A stretch of DNA of 64,000 nt from Paragonimus westermani (GCA_008508345.1 QNGE01000111.1:192962-256961); one strand, 5' to 3'. Positions 9,641 through 22,829 are shown, counted from the first letter of the stretch. Made by a program: numbers and translations. The notes: a model not told the origin generated them from the letters alone.

Positions 9641-11994
9641 CAGTAAACAACGATCGGTATGTTGTACAGACTTGTCGGTAAGTGAAGACAGACTAAAATT
9701 CCACATTGGTGTGCTATGCTAAATAAACCAGCGCAATATGGCCATAGAATACTCTGGCTCCATTGGTCGAATGGAAGGGAGTCAGTCCGTGACTCCAGGT
9801 TGGATGATTCACAGTTTTCTCAAGTTAGGTCCATCCGATGAAATAAAATAGCGATCATTTTGATCAGATGGAGAGGGTTTGGAACTGATAATCACAAAAA
9901 ACGAACTAACTGCAATGTTCCTGATTGTGACATTTCAACGTAATATCATAGGCCTTATCTTGATGGTTGGCCCGTTACATTTACAATGTCGAACCGTGCT
10001 GGGTTTCTGCTTTCAGTCCCATTCAGCTCTTATTAACCTGAGGTATGAAAACTAGAAACGTAATAGATCGTAAAATGTCAGAGTAAACATCACTGTGAAT
10101 TTTACCATGTTTAGCCAACTGATTTTAGTTCGCGTAATATCAAGTTTGGTCCATGATGGAATTCTGGACAGTTTTTTGGTGACCAGTTTGGAGTTAACCT
10201 GTTAGAGGATTTTGTTTTTGGTACTTTTAAAAAAGGATGCATCACAAACCAAATTACTAGTAATCTGAAGGAACAAAAATTCTTTAAATAGGTTAGTCAG
10301 CGTTTCGTTTGCACCATGTCAATGGTATACAGTCACCATTGGGTCGGATCACACGAAGCTTGGCACATCCGAATGTGTCACTATATAAAGACAGGAAGAT
10401 TCGGTTTCTCCGTTCGAAACAAGTTATCGATCCACATAATCGTGAATTGTATGTTCCCTGGACATGTCTGTAGGATCGAGGGCCAGGTTACACTTTGATA
10501 TGAATAGCAGACTACGGCAACGAAAGCTGAACAGCTCTCTCAAGCAGGATGTCAGAATGCTCAACCGGCTGCTCATTTTTTATCTGGTGAAGATTTTCTA
10601 GCTTTCGGATATGGGTGGTCGTTAATGTGTTTTTATCCTAACACATCCTCCCCAGCATTGCATCGCCAGCGTGTAGAAATGTGTTTGGCATTGTCTGACA
10701 CAGTGTAGGTGTCAGCCAAGCGGAACAAACTAATCAGGTACGCGGTTGAAATCCCAGGTGCAGCGGGTTCAACAGCTACTTGGTCTGAACTGCGCAGAGT
10801 GGAATGGTGACAATCTACCGAAGCGGAATATCACCGTGAACAGCAGTATGCGTAGACGGTATTTCCTGCCTAGACGACTGCTTTCATACTAGGACTGTGA
10901 AAGTCAAATTTAACGCTCTGTTGATTCGCACCATTAAACTCAGGTGGAATTTTGACTTCAAATGTAACCATATGAACCATACGGTAGGAGGTTTCAGGAT
11001 GAGTTATAGCAGAGCAGAGATCGGAAGCTGTGACTGTCGTGGAGCTACATATATTTAACACAAAACACTGGTCGAGTAACTACTGACAAGTTATCCGTAG
11101 ATTTACAATTCAAAACTATAAATGGAGATAAGTTTACAAACTTTTGTTCACTGCTTTTCTGTTGGATTTATCTTCGTAAGTTGTTCAACATTCTTGGCTT
11201 TTTGTTTGGTAACTACTCGCCTATTAGGAATCTTGACAGCAATAACTAGACACTCCGTTTCACACCCAAACCGCTAGTCATTTTGATGTGGACAGCTTCA
11301 CAGTAAAGTGGTTCGCAAAAGATATCATGATTTCGAATTAAGACATTATTTATGAATATCAGGCTTGAATTTGTCATTTTTCCCCTGGTGGTTATGACCT
11401 CTTTTTATACAAACATAGAGTAAGACTCTGATACACAAGTTTGCGACGGTGTACTAACCAATATTCGGCCGTAGACTAGACTTGACAGAACCATCGCATT
11501 TAGATCTGCATGCACAACTGTAAGTAAATTAGGTTTGACTGTTAGGTTCCCTGTAGGACTACGGTAGAACGTTAAATCTTCACGAACGCATCTTGCGTTC
11601 CCGTTCAATTCTGCAGTCTGTGAATTTACTGAAGTCGTTTCAGATGGTCTGGTAAACAAAAAGTGACGGGATCGGGTGACCAACTCCCAGTAAACAAAGT
11701 TGCGTGGTGTAACAACTGGAAACTGCCTTAATTGGACACTGGAAATCACCTACCAGATAGGGGCAAACAGAAGACAGGTTTAGCTTGGGTTCCGCGAACT
11801 GTATTCAATGAAGACTATAAGGGATGTAACAAATCCCATTAAAAAATGAAAAGAACGGGAAAGGTAGATATAAAATAAAGCCCAAGTTTATGTCTGGTAA
11901 GCGATAATTCTACAAGCAGAACATAAATAAACAAAGTGAACGATTTTCAGCAATATACGCTGAACGTCAATCACGACCGATTGCATTTCCGTAG
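9641..11994. other. No recognisable gene
   Basis: Only short ORFs (up to 114 codons, 11405-11749 minus) with no motif I recognise and no convincing splice-bounded exon. Confidence 0.5.
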
Positions 11995-12140
11995 ACTTTT
12001 TTGTTGACCTCTTTCGAAACGAAGCACTGGTTGCATTTTACTTAATTCACAAACCGTCAGTAATGCATGACCTTGCCATGGCAGAGACTTCAGCTCTGAT
12101 CATTGATCATTGAGCCACTGACTTCTAGGTGCTTCGTTTG
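11995..12140 (-). mobile_element. Degenerate hammerhead/tRNA-like repeat
   Basis: Contains 'cctctttcgaaacgaagcac', a decayed hammerhead (about 12022-12066; 'ctgacgg' in place of the CUGANGA core) and 'atgaccttgccatggc'. The order matches a minus-strand copy of the family. Confidence 0.6.
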
Positions 12141-13711
12141 GAACTCGTTTAAGCTGATATCATTCTATCCAGAGCTTACTCTGAATACTGGCTGAAAGTA
12201 GTTAGGTGAAAAGTGTTCTCTTTGGCAGATTATATTCAGCTATCTGAACTGCATGCTTAATCAATATTTGACTCCCGTTATCTAACGATACTTTGTAATG
12301 TGGACTGTTCAAGTAAACCGGGGAACAGAGTACCCTTGTGGGATTGTTCAAAATGTCACTGCTGCAATGGGCCAAAACTAGTGTTGAGATTTGGCACAAG
12401 ATTACCCGTGCACTGTGTAACATATATATTCACATATACGTGACTCTGGTGTAAATGAATTCAAAATTTCAGCCCGATTTTATCTAAATATAGGGATCGT
12501 ATGTCACCAGGACATCCTATCCCATCAGATCATTGTGCAATCAACGTGATCGATAGACATCTTAGTCTAAATGCGAAGTTTATTGGCTCTCAGAATGGCT
12601 TCTAAGCCAAACTCATAGAACGTATGTTACGTGAAGGCTTGAAGTTTTTATGGCTGGTTCAAATCCGGTTAAATCCCTAATTCTTGGTGGATGGACATCC
12701 GCCCACACCAATACAAGATTCCACCCTCAGTTGGTCTTTTGTCCTAAAGATTTAAAACATGGTTGGCTACTGTCAAGAAGCGATCAACTCAGCGTCCTTC
12801 CAAAGTTGACAAACCATGTTTAATACGGCAATATGTGAGTCTCATGAAAACTGAAATCATTTCCTCCCAGACAATCCAAAATAGATAGTATTAATTACAA
12901 CGCATGGAATAATTGGGTCAATTTAAACCGTGCAGTAAGTACACCGATGAGCTTCATAGTTTGAGTATAATTTTTATGGAATATTACGAGACAGTATGAG
13001 AGTATGAGAACGTCTGAGATGAAATATACTACTCTCATGTAATTGTCATTATGGGCGAAATGTGCTGTCATCCCTGTTTCTACTGTGTGAAGAAAACTGA
13101 TGAAATTCGTCGGGACGTTGATTCGACCTGGACTAAACCATTCCGAGCGTTAAATTCTTAAATGTTTTGTTTCAAGGTAGGCTGGAGCCTAGATGTGGTT
13201 TCAGTTTTGATGCCCAGTCCTCGGAAACGGTAGATAATTTTTCACGTGTTTGAATTTATTTCAACATTGGTAGAATATACAGTCATCTCACAGTGTCACC
13301 TAAGAAATCTATAGCGTTAGTGGGCTCTCTCTGTTTTCTACTATAAGCAGAAGCTGTTATGCAAGCGTACACCTTCGGTTAACCCTTTCTGGCCGTTCTT
13401 ATCCTGGGAATACTCAGTTCTGGTTCGATGACATTTACAACCAATAATCAGTATGCAAAGTGTCTGCTATCGATCTGCGGACTAGCCTCCATTTAGTGGC
13501 TTCCAGCTTGACCTGATTGACTGTTCGAACTTCGAATCATGGGCTACAATCCGTGTGGGCATTATCGTTCGGTGTTTAAGGCTCTTCATTTAACAACGTA
13601 AACCGTTTACGGTTTGTTTCTTCCTATGTTGGTGTGCGGGATGGTAAACGGTGACTAAACTTGATGGGAAACGACCGGAAAACAATGGACACAATGGAAA
13701 GGTCGTCACGA
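12141..13711. other. No recognisable gene
   Basis: Short ORFs only, no repeats I could place by eye. Confidence 0.5.
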
Positions 13712-13762
13712 GTTATTGATATACAGGTTGGGAATAACACAACGTTTCGAGCAAGTTGTAAT

Positions 13763-13803
13763 ACTCTACGTTTCAACCACCTCGGGTGGCCTTCCTCAGG
13801 AGT
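13763..13803 (-). ncRNA. PLE-type hammerhead-like motif (left arm)
   Basis: Mirror image of 13822-13862; see that entry. The two motifs diverge from the palindrome centre on opposite strands. Confidence 0.5.
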
Positions 13804-13821
13804 GTTGTAATCGATTACAAC

Positions 13822-13862
13822 ACTCCTGAGGAAGGCCACCCGAGGTGGTTGAAACGTAGAGT
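13822..13862 (+). ncRNA. PLE-type hammerhead-like motif (right arm)
   Basis: Plus strand: actc (stem I), CTGAGGA (CUGANGA core), stem II ccacc/ggtgg with a three-base loop and outer A-U and G-U pairs plus one bulged G, GAAA, short palindromic stem III acgt, A at the cleavage position (GUA), then gagt closing stem I. The outer stem II pair is A-U rather than the common G-C, and stem I is only four pairs. Hammerheads in PLE terminal repeats are established; whether this one cleaves is uncertain. Confidence 0.55.
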
Positions 13863-14062
13863 ATTACAACTTGCTCGAAACGTTGTGTTATTCCCAACCT
13901 GTATATCAATAACATGTTGAACACGACGCCCAAACTATTCAACTTCATTCGTACTACATTTGGTGCGGATATCTTACAGTCGTCACAAGTTGTTTAACGG
14001 TAGACACGAACGAACAAGATTAGAGAAAGCTAAATCCAGTAGAGAAAATCTGAAGCACTTAC

Positions 14063-14265
14063 ACGGCTATAAAACCTTGCCAATCCGTTGGTAAAAAATG
14101 TGCTATTGGTTCTAAGGTGCCGTTCGCTGTGCGGATTGTTTTCATCATCATTGGGGAACACCGCCCTGTGAACCAGTTCACTTGAAGCATAGTACTTCTG
14201 CTGGGCCCGGTTTGCTGACCTATGTAAGTCAGAAGTTGACGATCGATTGGAACGTGGTAGGCGGA
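14063..14265 (-). CDS. Candidate coding exon, unrecognised
   Basis: A minus-strand frame open from 14346 to 14059 ends at a strong donor (GTAAGT beginning at 14062), giving an exon end at 14063 in phase 2. The upstream boundary is uncertain; an AG at 14266-14267 follows a pyrimidine tract further up. The predicted residues look like ordinary folded protein ('LLTYIGQQTGPSRS', 'EPIAHFLPTDWQGF'). I do not recognise the family. Confidence 0.35.
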
Positions 14266-17200
14266 CTCAGTAGTCACGATTTCGTTACACGAGATTAAAA
14301 GAAAAATTGCACGTGCAGAAACCCAAGGTTGCATGGACATCGTCACAGTGCTGAGCTATGATGTTTTGGTCTGTGCATGGACTCTTTTCTCGTTGACCGG
14401 AAGGTGGAAGCTGATCACTGCTGCGCACATCGTTAGGGTTTTGAGCTGCACGGTCAAAATGAGCGGATATTTCAAGATGATTATATTCTACCTAACCGAC
14501 ATAGCCTCGTGTACTATAAGAATTCACTTTTTAGGGAGAATTCATACTGTTACTCTGTTACCCTGGGTTTAGCGTCTAGTGAGGCAAAGAACTGTCCAGT
14601 ATCAGAGACCTGCGTAAAAATGAGGTAATGGACGGACGACTGGTACTCCGTTAAGGCCAGGTGGGCTCTCGATGTGGAAGTGGGTATGTGGATGCTTAAA
14701 ATACGGTACATCAACAACGATGGTCGTTATCTTCTCATGTCATGTCAGAGTCATCTAACTGGTACTATACACACTGACCATTTGTTTCATCCGTGAGCAT
14801 AAGATATACATATCTATTTGATGAGAACTGAAAATCAGTCCATCTTTTATCTAACAGTGTTGACTTTGCGACCTCGAAAACGCTTTACGTAGATCATCTG
14901 TTTCCTTCTTAACTTGCATTGGTCTATCCTGGACTTAACATTCTTGTAGTCAAGGTGTAGCATAGGCTCGGCGATTGAATACACTGACCTGAAAGCTTGC
15001 TCAAGTTGGGCGTATTCGACTATCTGGTTGAAGCCAAACAAGGACCTTTAGCTGAAGATCTAACGAACAATCCCAGTTAGTGGAACTTGTTGTTTCTTAT
15101 GTCGCAAAATGTTTGGTGGTTCATGCTTCTCCCTTTCTTCAAACAATCCTCACAACTCCTTCGCCTATCTTGACACCGACGTCACTGAGCGAGATGTATG
15201 CAGATGTTTATTTTTTAATGGATGGAAGTTCACAGGTACTTTTTTTGGACGTGATCTCAACAAACTGGGTCTTTAATCATTCATAACATGGTGAGTTAGT
15301 TTTAAAGTTGCGTAATACTTACACTTGATAAACATTGACGGCAGTATCTCCTGAGGACCAAATTTTGTTCAACGAATGATTGTGAATTAGCTCTTTCCTC
15401 GAAAAAGTCATTTAATTTAAGCAAAACCCCGACGTTCTATAACAGACGTGATTTACTATCTGGGCTAGAGGGAATTTTATGCCTGCTATGAACACTAGTA
15501 CGTCTGTTTGCTGGTACTGAATAAACAACTGCCAGGTGAACCAGAGTTTTGTTTTAAAAGCGTATCGCTAGCACCAGATGGGTGAGTCAATGGTTTGCTA
15601 CAACCCTGGTTTAAACCGGAACAACGACTTGTTCACCGTGCATGTCACTTGTTTCACCAGCAGTCTGCGTGTTTGCGTCCGTGTATGGGCGTACTCGATA
15701 GATATTTTAGACATCCAACAGTGGTCACGTGACAGTCCTGTTGGGTGTGACAACTATGACAGGTGGAGCTAGGAGGACGGTAAAAACCGGTCGTGATTTC
15801 TGGGTTGAAAGATTCGTAAACTATATGCGTATGAGCATGGGTGTGTGCACCCGCATACATCATCCGGTCCTCCGGCGTTTGAGTCAGCTGTTTTTTGCGT
15901 TCATGCAGTACTTGGAACTCCCATGCGCGATCACACGCACGCACCTGCACTTCCTTCCAACCAGGATAGACAAAGCGTAGGCTATTCTTCTGTATTGCTC
16001 CTAACAGTGATGCAGTTCGTTCAAGTGGTTGGCGTGAATTGAAAATTTGCTCCAGTTGTGATAGAAGCTAGGACGGGACATGCTAAACTGCAGATTAGTT
16101 TGGGGAGGTCAAGGTTTACCCAGACAGACCAAGCGATCGTAATAAGGTGAATGGAAAGCTCTTCCTTTTATGACGCATGAAGAAACACTTGCATGATGCT
16201 CTTCGAAAGAGGCTTGCCTGAACCGGAACAGGTTAAACAACACTATATTATTTCTCTGCATGTTCCAGTAATACAACTGTGTAAACAGCTGTTCTCCATA
16301 CTTTCAATGGGCGACTAAAATTATTTAAGGTACGTATGAACTATGCAGAAAACTTAGGGCAAATCTTGTAGATCTGTGAGTATCTAAGAAGCTGAAGTTG
16401 ATCACAGATTACTGCTGGGGAGGAGAGGCTTGCAGTGGATAAGTGAGGGTGGTACGCATGCTGGTCATAAGCCAAGTGAATGCGCATGCCGAGCGGTTCA
16501 TTCTTACTTGAAATTCCAACAGTCAAAACGTATATAAAAACTACTTTTGGGTCGGCAGACATGAACATTAGAGTCTGAAGTCAGTAGCTTTTAAAACAAT
16601 GCTTTCTCCGGATAAATCGGCAGAATGCAAAGATTGTCGTGTTACTTGTATATTTAGGCACATTTTCTCTCACTCTTTTCAATCACATACGCTAAGTGAA
16701 GAATGTACATTTAGACGCGGGAGCCCTTACGGACAAAATTTTCAAACTGATCACAGGTCACCAAATCAAGTGATTAAAACTGGTGATAATAGACATGGAT
16801 TTAGATGTGAGATGAAAACAAAGAATAGGGATAGAGAAACAAGAGTGGGAAGAACAGGCAAATTATGTAACATACTACCAAAGTGGCAATGGACTCATAA
16901 CCATCTGTTCTTGAAAACATAATGGTGAACACATGAGTTGTACATTAAACGCTTCGGAAAAGGCTGATGCATGTTTATTTATTGTCTGACGAATAACACA
17001 GAATACTCTGACAGGATTTACTTGATGGCCAGACTCATGTAAATACACTGTTTGCAGTTCCACTTTTGACACTCTAGCCATTTGAAGAGGTGCGTCGAGG
17101 TCATTTGCTGCCAACGTGCAGTAAAAGTACACTCAAAAATAATGTTTGATTCGACGGTTGTGGGCACCGGAAACTTTCTCAGAATTGATGGGATGTGAGT

Positions 17201-19722
17201 TGTTTGGTGGGACTTAGTTAACTTGTTAGTGTGAGTTAGTGTTGCTTTCGTTCTTTTCACCCATGGACAGTGCTACACGGCACCGTTGCAATAATTGTTT
17301 GGGAGTCGAGTGGCTTAGAATGCTTGTGGACAAAACGAACTGGAAATCCATTTTGGATGAGTTTGTTGGATACAAATAAGCCGCTCAGAAATATGTTCAG
17401 CCCAACAGATTTTAAGAATTCGATGACACAATTCACGCACGAGCCCAACTGTGTATGAAGTTGATGTAAAGCCCTTAAAGTGTAGTAACCAGCCATTCCA
17501 TGTCTTCTTTCGGAAAATACTTCCTAATTAAATATCCCTGCTGGGGGTAAGTTTGAAGAGTTGAGTTGAGCGATGAGAAGATGTATTCGTCTTTCGTAGA
17601 TTCGATGAAATGTGGAATGATGTCAGTTATTTTATGCTTATCAGCCACAAACGTGTATTTTGCAATGTGCAACAAAATGAACCTGACTGAAGCTTTGCTA
17701 TTCACGTGTCTTGGAGCGAGCTTATGTACTCAAAAGCATTTCACTGTAGCGTTAAAGCTGCTACGGTTCTGATTCATTTTGGTCATATTATGTAGTACTC
17801 CATTTTTGTTCATTGTTCTGACTTAACATGATGTATTCAGTTTGTTGCACATTACAGAATGCATATTTGTGACTGCTGAGAACACAAGAAATGTTATCAA
17901 TCCCCAGTTTTCGTCTTTCGATTTGTGTTTCTAAGCGGATTAGAGGAACTAAGTGTTCCTGTGAAATGTGTTGACCCATTCGACAGAACATATACATTAT
18001 GTCCTGTGCGGCGTCTTCGGGACGAAGCTGCCAGAGAAGTCCTGAAAATATAATTACTCTTCCAGACTATTTGGAAGCTTCTCTAAGTTCGTGTGAGACT
18101 TATTAGCTTAAAGGGTTAAGATAAACCTATTTATAGATTGCAGAATCCTTAAAGTTTCCGTTGTCTGTTTGAATTCAAAGGGTGTAAAATGACGGATTGA
18201 GTTAATCTTGCGCAATACCAGAATGCAATCCGGTGCTCGAATTCGTTTTCATACGACATATTCCAAGAACCAAATGAGACCGAAAGGACCACCTGAGGTT
18301 TTTCAAATCGATCAGAGCAGATTGATCATCCATTTTGGTTTCTGGATGAATATCCCGCTTGCGTTGGAGATGAACTTTATTCTGCGCTTCAGCGAAGTCA
18401 CATAGCCTTCCATCGAACCCGAATAATTTAACAGTGAGTACTGAATTTTACGTGTAGCCACCACATAGACTGAATAAAATGAGGGACCAAAGAAATGTTC
18501 CAGAAACTGGAATGGTCACACAACGTTCTGTGTTGTTCAGCTCATACTGTGAATAATTCTCAGGTAACTGGCGATTAACGATTCCTCTAACACGCCTACT
18601 GGGAAATAGGTGATTAGAATGCAAAAACGCTTCGATAATGTTTCAAACTTTCATCCGGTATATAACCGGTTTGTACATTGAATTGTGGACCTGACATCAG
18701 GTACCATTGTTCTTCCTGGTTGTTCTCCCGTTCGATCTGGTGACAGCGATTGTTCTACTCTGCTGAGTTGATGAAGCAGAACCACTGACAACGTGAAAAA
18801 GCGTGTGCGTTTTAAGCTGTCTGAATGCAATGCAAAACTTGCTCAATATGTATCCGATGGAAATCAGCTAACAAGAGAAGTCTGAGATAAGGACGACGAA
18901 TAACCAGATATCGGCAATGTGAATGATTATTAATTGTTCGTCTATGTGAGTGGGTGGGTACGAAGTTACATGTCTGTCTGTATTCGCGTCCACTCCCGAC
19001 ATCAATAAGATCAAAATGCGTTGTGTACTCCACGGTCTGCTAAAGTACTCACTGAGTTATGACAGGTAGGGTACTAGAGTTGCACACTGTCGTTTCTCAG
19101 GCAACTATTCTGATGACAATCTTTCATCTTAAATACCATGCCTGTAAACTACGGGATCTTGTCAGTAGGCACAAATAACACACACGTTGTCGGTAAAGAG
19201 TGCGACTAACATACGACAATCTGAGTAACGTCAAATTACATGCTTTAGGAGGCACCTTTGTTTGAATCATTCAAATCGTTCTGTTCGTAAAGACCCTGAA
19301 TTTTCTGGTTTGCTCACCAGTTGAAAACTGTTTTTGTCATGTCATGCAATCAAAGAAACAGACACATTTTAAACCCCTTGCATGTCAGAAGTGGTGAGTC
19401 CTGAAACGTTGTAACGAATTGTCCATGGGCTTTAACTAGGACAGAACAGATATTGTGCTTTTAGTGAGAGAACAACCGGTTGAAATACACACCAATGGCT
19501 ATCGAAATCTGTCATTTTCGAAGAGTGGCCCAGTGTTTCAGCTTTTACATTGCAACGAGCTACTTAATATACTCTGCTTAACTGTTCAAACCTACTGTGT
19601 ACTCCCATGGTCACACGTAACATCGCAAAAATTTTGGGCTCTGGCCTAAACCAGATGTCCATTCCGGACATCTGGATGTTCGCGATTGTCAAAAAGTAAA
19701 TTACTTTTCTGAAGAACTCCAG
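14266..19722. other. No recognisable gene
   Basis: ORFs are at most 107 codons and overlap in several frames without splice support. One diverged inverted repeat (17641-17879) is noted separately. Confidence 0.45.
17641..17879. repeat. Diverged short inverted repeat
   Basis: 17641-17676 and the reverse complement of 17841-17879 share 'tttgttgcacatt' and 'tttgtg(g/a)ctg', roughly three quarters identical with small gaps, around a loop of about 165 bp. It could be an old foldback element; no target duplication was seen. Confidence 0.35.
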
Positions 19723-19915
19723 TGAAACTATCGTCCATCCCACACCTCATTGATTCGTTTGTTCGAAAGTCCGAATCTCTTCCAGAGCGAGAGCGTTTGT
19801 TGGAACGGACTGGACGTGAAGACCGACGAGACGACCGCGTGAAGCACGTTGAATCCGAACACGTACGCAACGGGAATCGTGCACCACTGATCGACGCGGT
19901 TGATCCCAAACCAGA
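19723..19915 (+). CDS. Candidate coding exon, charged, unrecognised
   Basis: After an acceptor (gaagaactccag, exon start 19723) a plus-strand frame runs to a donor (GTGAGC at 19916), or alternatively to TGA at 19917-19919 if terminal. The residues are strongly charged ('PERERLLERT', 'REDRRDDRVKH') and could form a helix or linker. The segment is more GC-rich than its surroundings and also open on the minus strand, so orientation is not certain. Confidence 0.35.
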
Positions 19916-19919
19916 GTGA

Positions 19920-21453
19920 GCAACCATGGTGAGCGGTTGCTGCAGGCACATACGTGAATATGTGCATGTGGAGATGAAGAGTGGTGTCTAGTTCTAACTT
20001 CAAAGTTTCCTTCCGGTTGGACATGCTGCTTTCTGTGTCCGCAACGATGATTTCTTGCACTCGCTTGCTCACACTTACAGAAATCGCCCCATAGCTCGAT
20101 ATCATGTTATCAGGTTTTAGAAATGGGTAATCATGTTTTTACCTCACGAATGTTACCAAACCCAGATAGGACATAGGAGAGAAATCTAGGTTCGAACCCA
20201 CAACCGCGTGATGGGCAGTCAGTTTCATTATTATCGAGATATTTCAAAGTATCTCTATTTCACCTGATCACATTGTGGCGATCCTTTGAACATGAGTTTT
20301 CTAGTGGCCATAGGAATCACTGAAACTCAACTAAGTGAATACGATCGTTTCTATGGAAACCAGAATCCACTGTTATTTATCCTTGTTTTGTTGTTTAGTA
20401 CAGAAATTCCTGGCAATTTTCTGCCGCACACGTGGGAAAGACTTGAGTGCTCGGAAAACCACGTAGGGTTGGCAGGCATTTCCACATAAATCTCATCATT
20501 TGTGATTTTTAATGGCCATTTTTATTCACAATGTATGTATGCTGGCTATCTATTCACTCTCCTTGAGTAAACAACCTAACATGCTGTTTTTATTGGTGTT
20601 GTTGTTGTTGTTGTTGTTGTCATCGTGGTCGCTGAGGTCATTTTTCCTGATTTAGTTGGCCAAGGATCACAAGAATCTCTGTGAAATTACAACGTCTGAG
20701 CATAATTTGGGAAGCTTCAATAGTGGTCGTGTGTAAGTACTAATTCAGAGATGAAAAACAGTTTATTCCCACCGACCTAGAAAATCAGTGTCATGGGCAT
20801 GGTGGGTATATAACTAGTGACAAAGTTTAAATTTTGTGGTTAATCCTCATTCTTTGTTTACCAGAACGCATGTGAAAACAAATTCTTCGGCTGTCGTAGA
20901 ACATGGTTACAACTTAAAAACCATCTACACTAGACTGTAACATTCACAGCTAGGTAAACCTACCGGTTAGCCCATTTCGACAAAAGAGTGCTAGTTTCGA
21001 TTCTCTGCTATGACGTAGTTCATCTGTCTACGTCTGCAGTCATGTTTTGACCCTCATGAATGTGAGAAAACCACAATTACTGTTATGCCTCAGTCATCTA
21101 ACGGTAGACGCAACAGAAGTATTCTGCCCCAGAAACTGTGCACTTATGAATGTATATTAACTTTGTCTCATCTTCCTGTCGTAACCCTTTAGCCAAAGCG
21201 TCGGCGACTGGCCTTACTGTCGTGTCATATTCTACTGCAACAAATCAGTTCGTCTCAATTTCCCCTCTTTTTTCAAAAAAACTCCTTACTTGGTAGTCTG
21301 CGGTCTTGTTTTCAGACAGTCACCAGTGATTTACCCTATTCGCTACTTGCGACAGAATTCCTAGCCTGAATGATAACTTGCCAAATATCAAGGTTTGTTT
21401 TACTGACGTGCACTAACTTTTATTTGTTTCCTGAAATGCGTTTGTGAAAATAG
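19920..21453. other. No recognisable gene; one tRNA-like B box and a GTT tract
   Basis: A perfect B box (ggttcgaacc, 20189-20198) with tRNA 3'-half-like context on the minus strand suggests another old tRNA-derived repeat, but no A box was found. A GTT trinucleotide run lies at 20597-20620. Otherwise only short ORFs. Confidence 0.4.
20597..20620. repeat. GTT trinucleotide microsatellite
   Basis: Eight consecutive GTT units. Confidence 0.9.
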
Positions 21454-21726
21454 GTCAGCAGGCCACACTTTTAGCCACTTTGGCGACCCTCGCCATCAGT
21501 GTCTGTCACCCTGCTGAAACACGGCCTCAAGATTCTAGCTCATCACAGAAATGTCAATCTCTGTCAGCCGCCTCACCATGCGAGTACAATGTGCGTTTGT
21601 CTGGAGACCTTGCGGTACAAGCTACTTGTCAAGCTGACGTCGAAATTGTCTTAAGCGCATACACACAGAAAGCATTGATTGACTGGACATCAGTCAACAG
21701 CAGCCTTTGCGCTGTCAGACCCAAAG
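21454..21726 (+). CDS. Candidate exon of a secreted or membrane protein
   Basis: Pyrimidine-rich DNA and AG at 21452-21453 precede an open segment that ends at a donor (AAAG|GTACGG). It starts and ends in phase 1 (91 codons' worth). The first residues ('ATLLATLATLAISV' then 'CHPAETRPQD') look like a signal-peptide core, so an upstream exon with the initiator Met is expected nearby. Four further cysteines follow. The family is not recognised. The exon at 22607-22829 matches its phase. Confidence 0.4.
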
Positions 21727-22227
21727 GTACGGTTTAGAGCATCGAGTGGCATACACAACAAACGTTGTCTGTTTGTTGATGTGGCATATGCCTTCACAAA
21801 CTGTAGTCCAGACGCAGTCAAATACGATTTTTTATCACCAGCTCATCAACCTTCTGCACACCACGTCGCATAAAGATTTTGTAGAAGTGGCTGGAGACTT
21901 GGTCACTCAAGTAGGCAAGCCGAGCGCTGAAGAGCGCAACTTAGGTGGTTTGCAATCTTACGGTACTCGTCGATCACAAAGGTGGGCGTTTATTAGAGCT
22001 CCGTACTGATAGCGGTCTGTTTCTTGTAAGTGCCAATTTTCAGCGTTCGGACCTCCGTGTGTGATTGAGTGATGATGGTGATCAGTAGCACACATACCTA
22101 TCACGGTAGGAACAGGAACTTGGTTTACGTTTTTACGAAGCAACCGTGCTGAACACGGATGAATGAAATCGGAGCTTTTGTCACGTATCAGATTATCGAT
22201 TGGATTTAACTAAACAGTTAATGAATC

Positions 22228-22446
22228 ACCCATCGAGACCATCGGCTTTTCTAGGCCATGCTCACAAGCGAGTATAGTCAAACATGAGCATATAATTCGG
22301 TCGTGTCCAATGTAACCTCTGTGGGGTACTGACCAACACGATTATTTCGTGAAAACCTGGTCGGACTCTGCATCTCTGTCGTGGCAAGGATACGCATTAC
22401 TTACGAATTCTGACGAAAGCGAAATCCGGATTTGGTCTTTCGATGT
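22228..22446 (+). mobile_element. Degenerate hammerhead/tRNA-like repeat, plus strand
   Basis: Leader ('gctcacaagcgagta'), tRNA-like block ('aattcggtcgtg' onward), 'gtcgtggcaaggatacgcat' and a decayed hammerhead (about 22394-22437; CTTACGA for CTGACGA, GAAA kept, stem III 'atccggat') occur in the family order. The tail is missing. It lies between the two candidate exons, i.e. in a presumed intron. Confidence 0.65.
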
Positions 22447-22606
22447 TCGCGTACAAGTAAATAGCAACATAGTAAAGGGATTGTTGTGATATTTGCTGCC
22501 TTTAAAACACAAAGTAATCCACAAAGGTGAAGTATTCGAGGCTGACGCAAAAAACGGGACACTTACTCTGGGTTACTATCGAAAGATGCACACTTCTTGC
22601 AGTCAG

Positions 22607-22829
22607 GTGATTTCCTTCAAACTGAGTTAACCGAAAGGCCTATCCGAATACTAAAGTTACGATCAATTGTGAATGGTGTTCAGTTTGAAACGAAAACTGG
22701 TCCTCCTCAGGTGGATGTCGGTGAAACTAGCACAGTAATCCAGGTTGTTCACACAAAAGGGCTTAATAGTCGTGACAACGACGTGAAATGGTTTATAAAA
22801 CGTCTGACGTATTTTAATGAAACTCGGTG
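22607..22829 (+). CDS. Candidate exon, phase-compatible with 21454-21726
   Basis: Acceptor 'cttgcagtcag' gives exon start 22607 in phase 1; a donor GTAAAA begins at 22830. Joined to 21454-21726 the frame stays open with Gly at the junction. The residues ('LRSIVNGVQFETKTGPPQ', 'DNDVKWFIKRLTYFNETRW' including N-glycosylation site NET) look like extracellular protein. The domain is not recognised. Confidence 0.35.

Larger units (their letters stand above)
13712..13913. repeat. Perfect 202-bp palindrome related to PLE ends
   Basis: 13712-13812 is the exact reverse complement of 13813-13913 by base-by-base reading, with no spacer (centre atcgat). Each 101-bp arm contains 'ccacccgaggtggttgaaac' and 'gttgtgttattcc', which recur in decayed form at both ends of the PLE at 52070-53640. 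It is therefore best read as a pair of PLE terminal repeats (pLTR-like) head to head, without internal coding sequence. Exact identity of the arms means either a very recent event or an assembly fold-back. Confidence 0.85.

Noticed and set aside
20286..20489. 67-codon ORF on the plus strand beginning with a good ATG
   Set aside because: Too short, no motif, no splice support and ordinary for AT-rich intergenic DNA.
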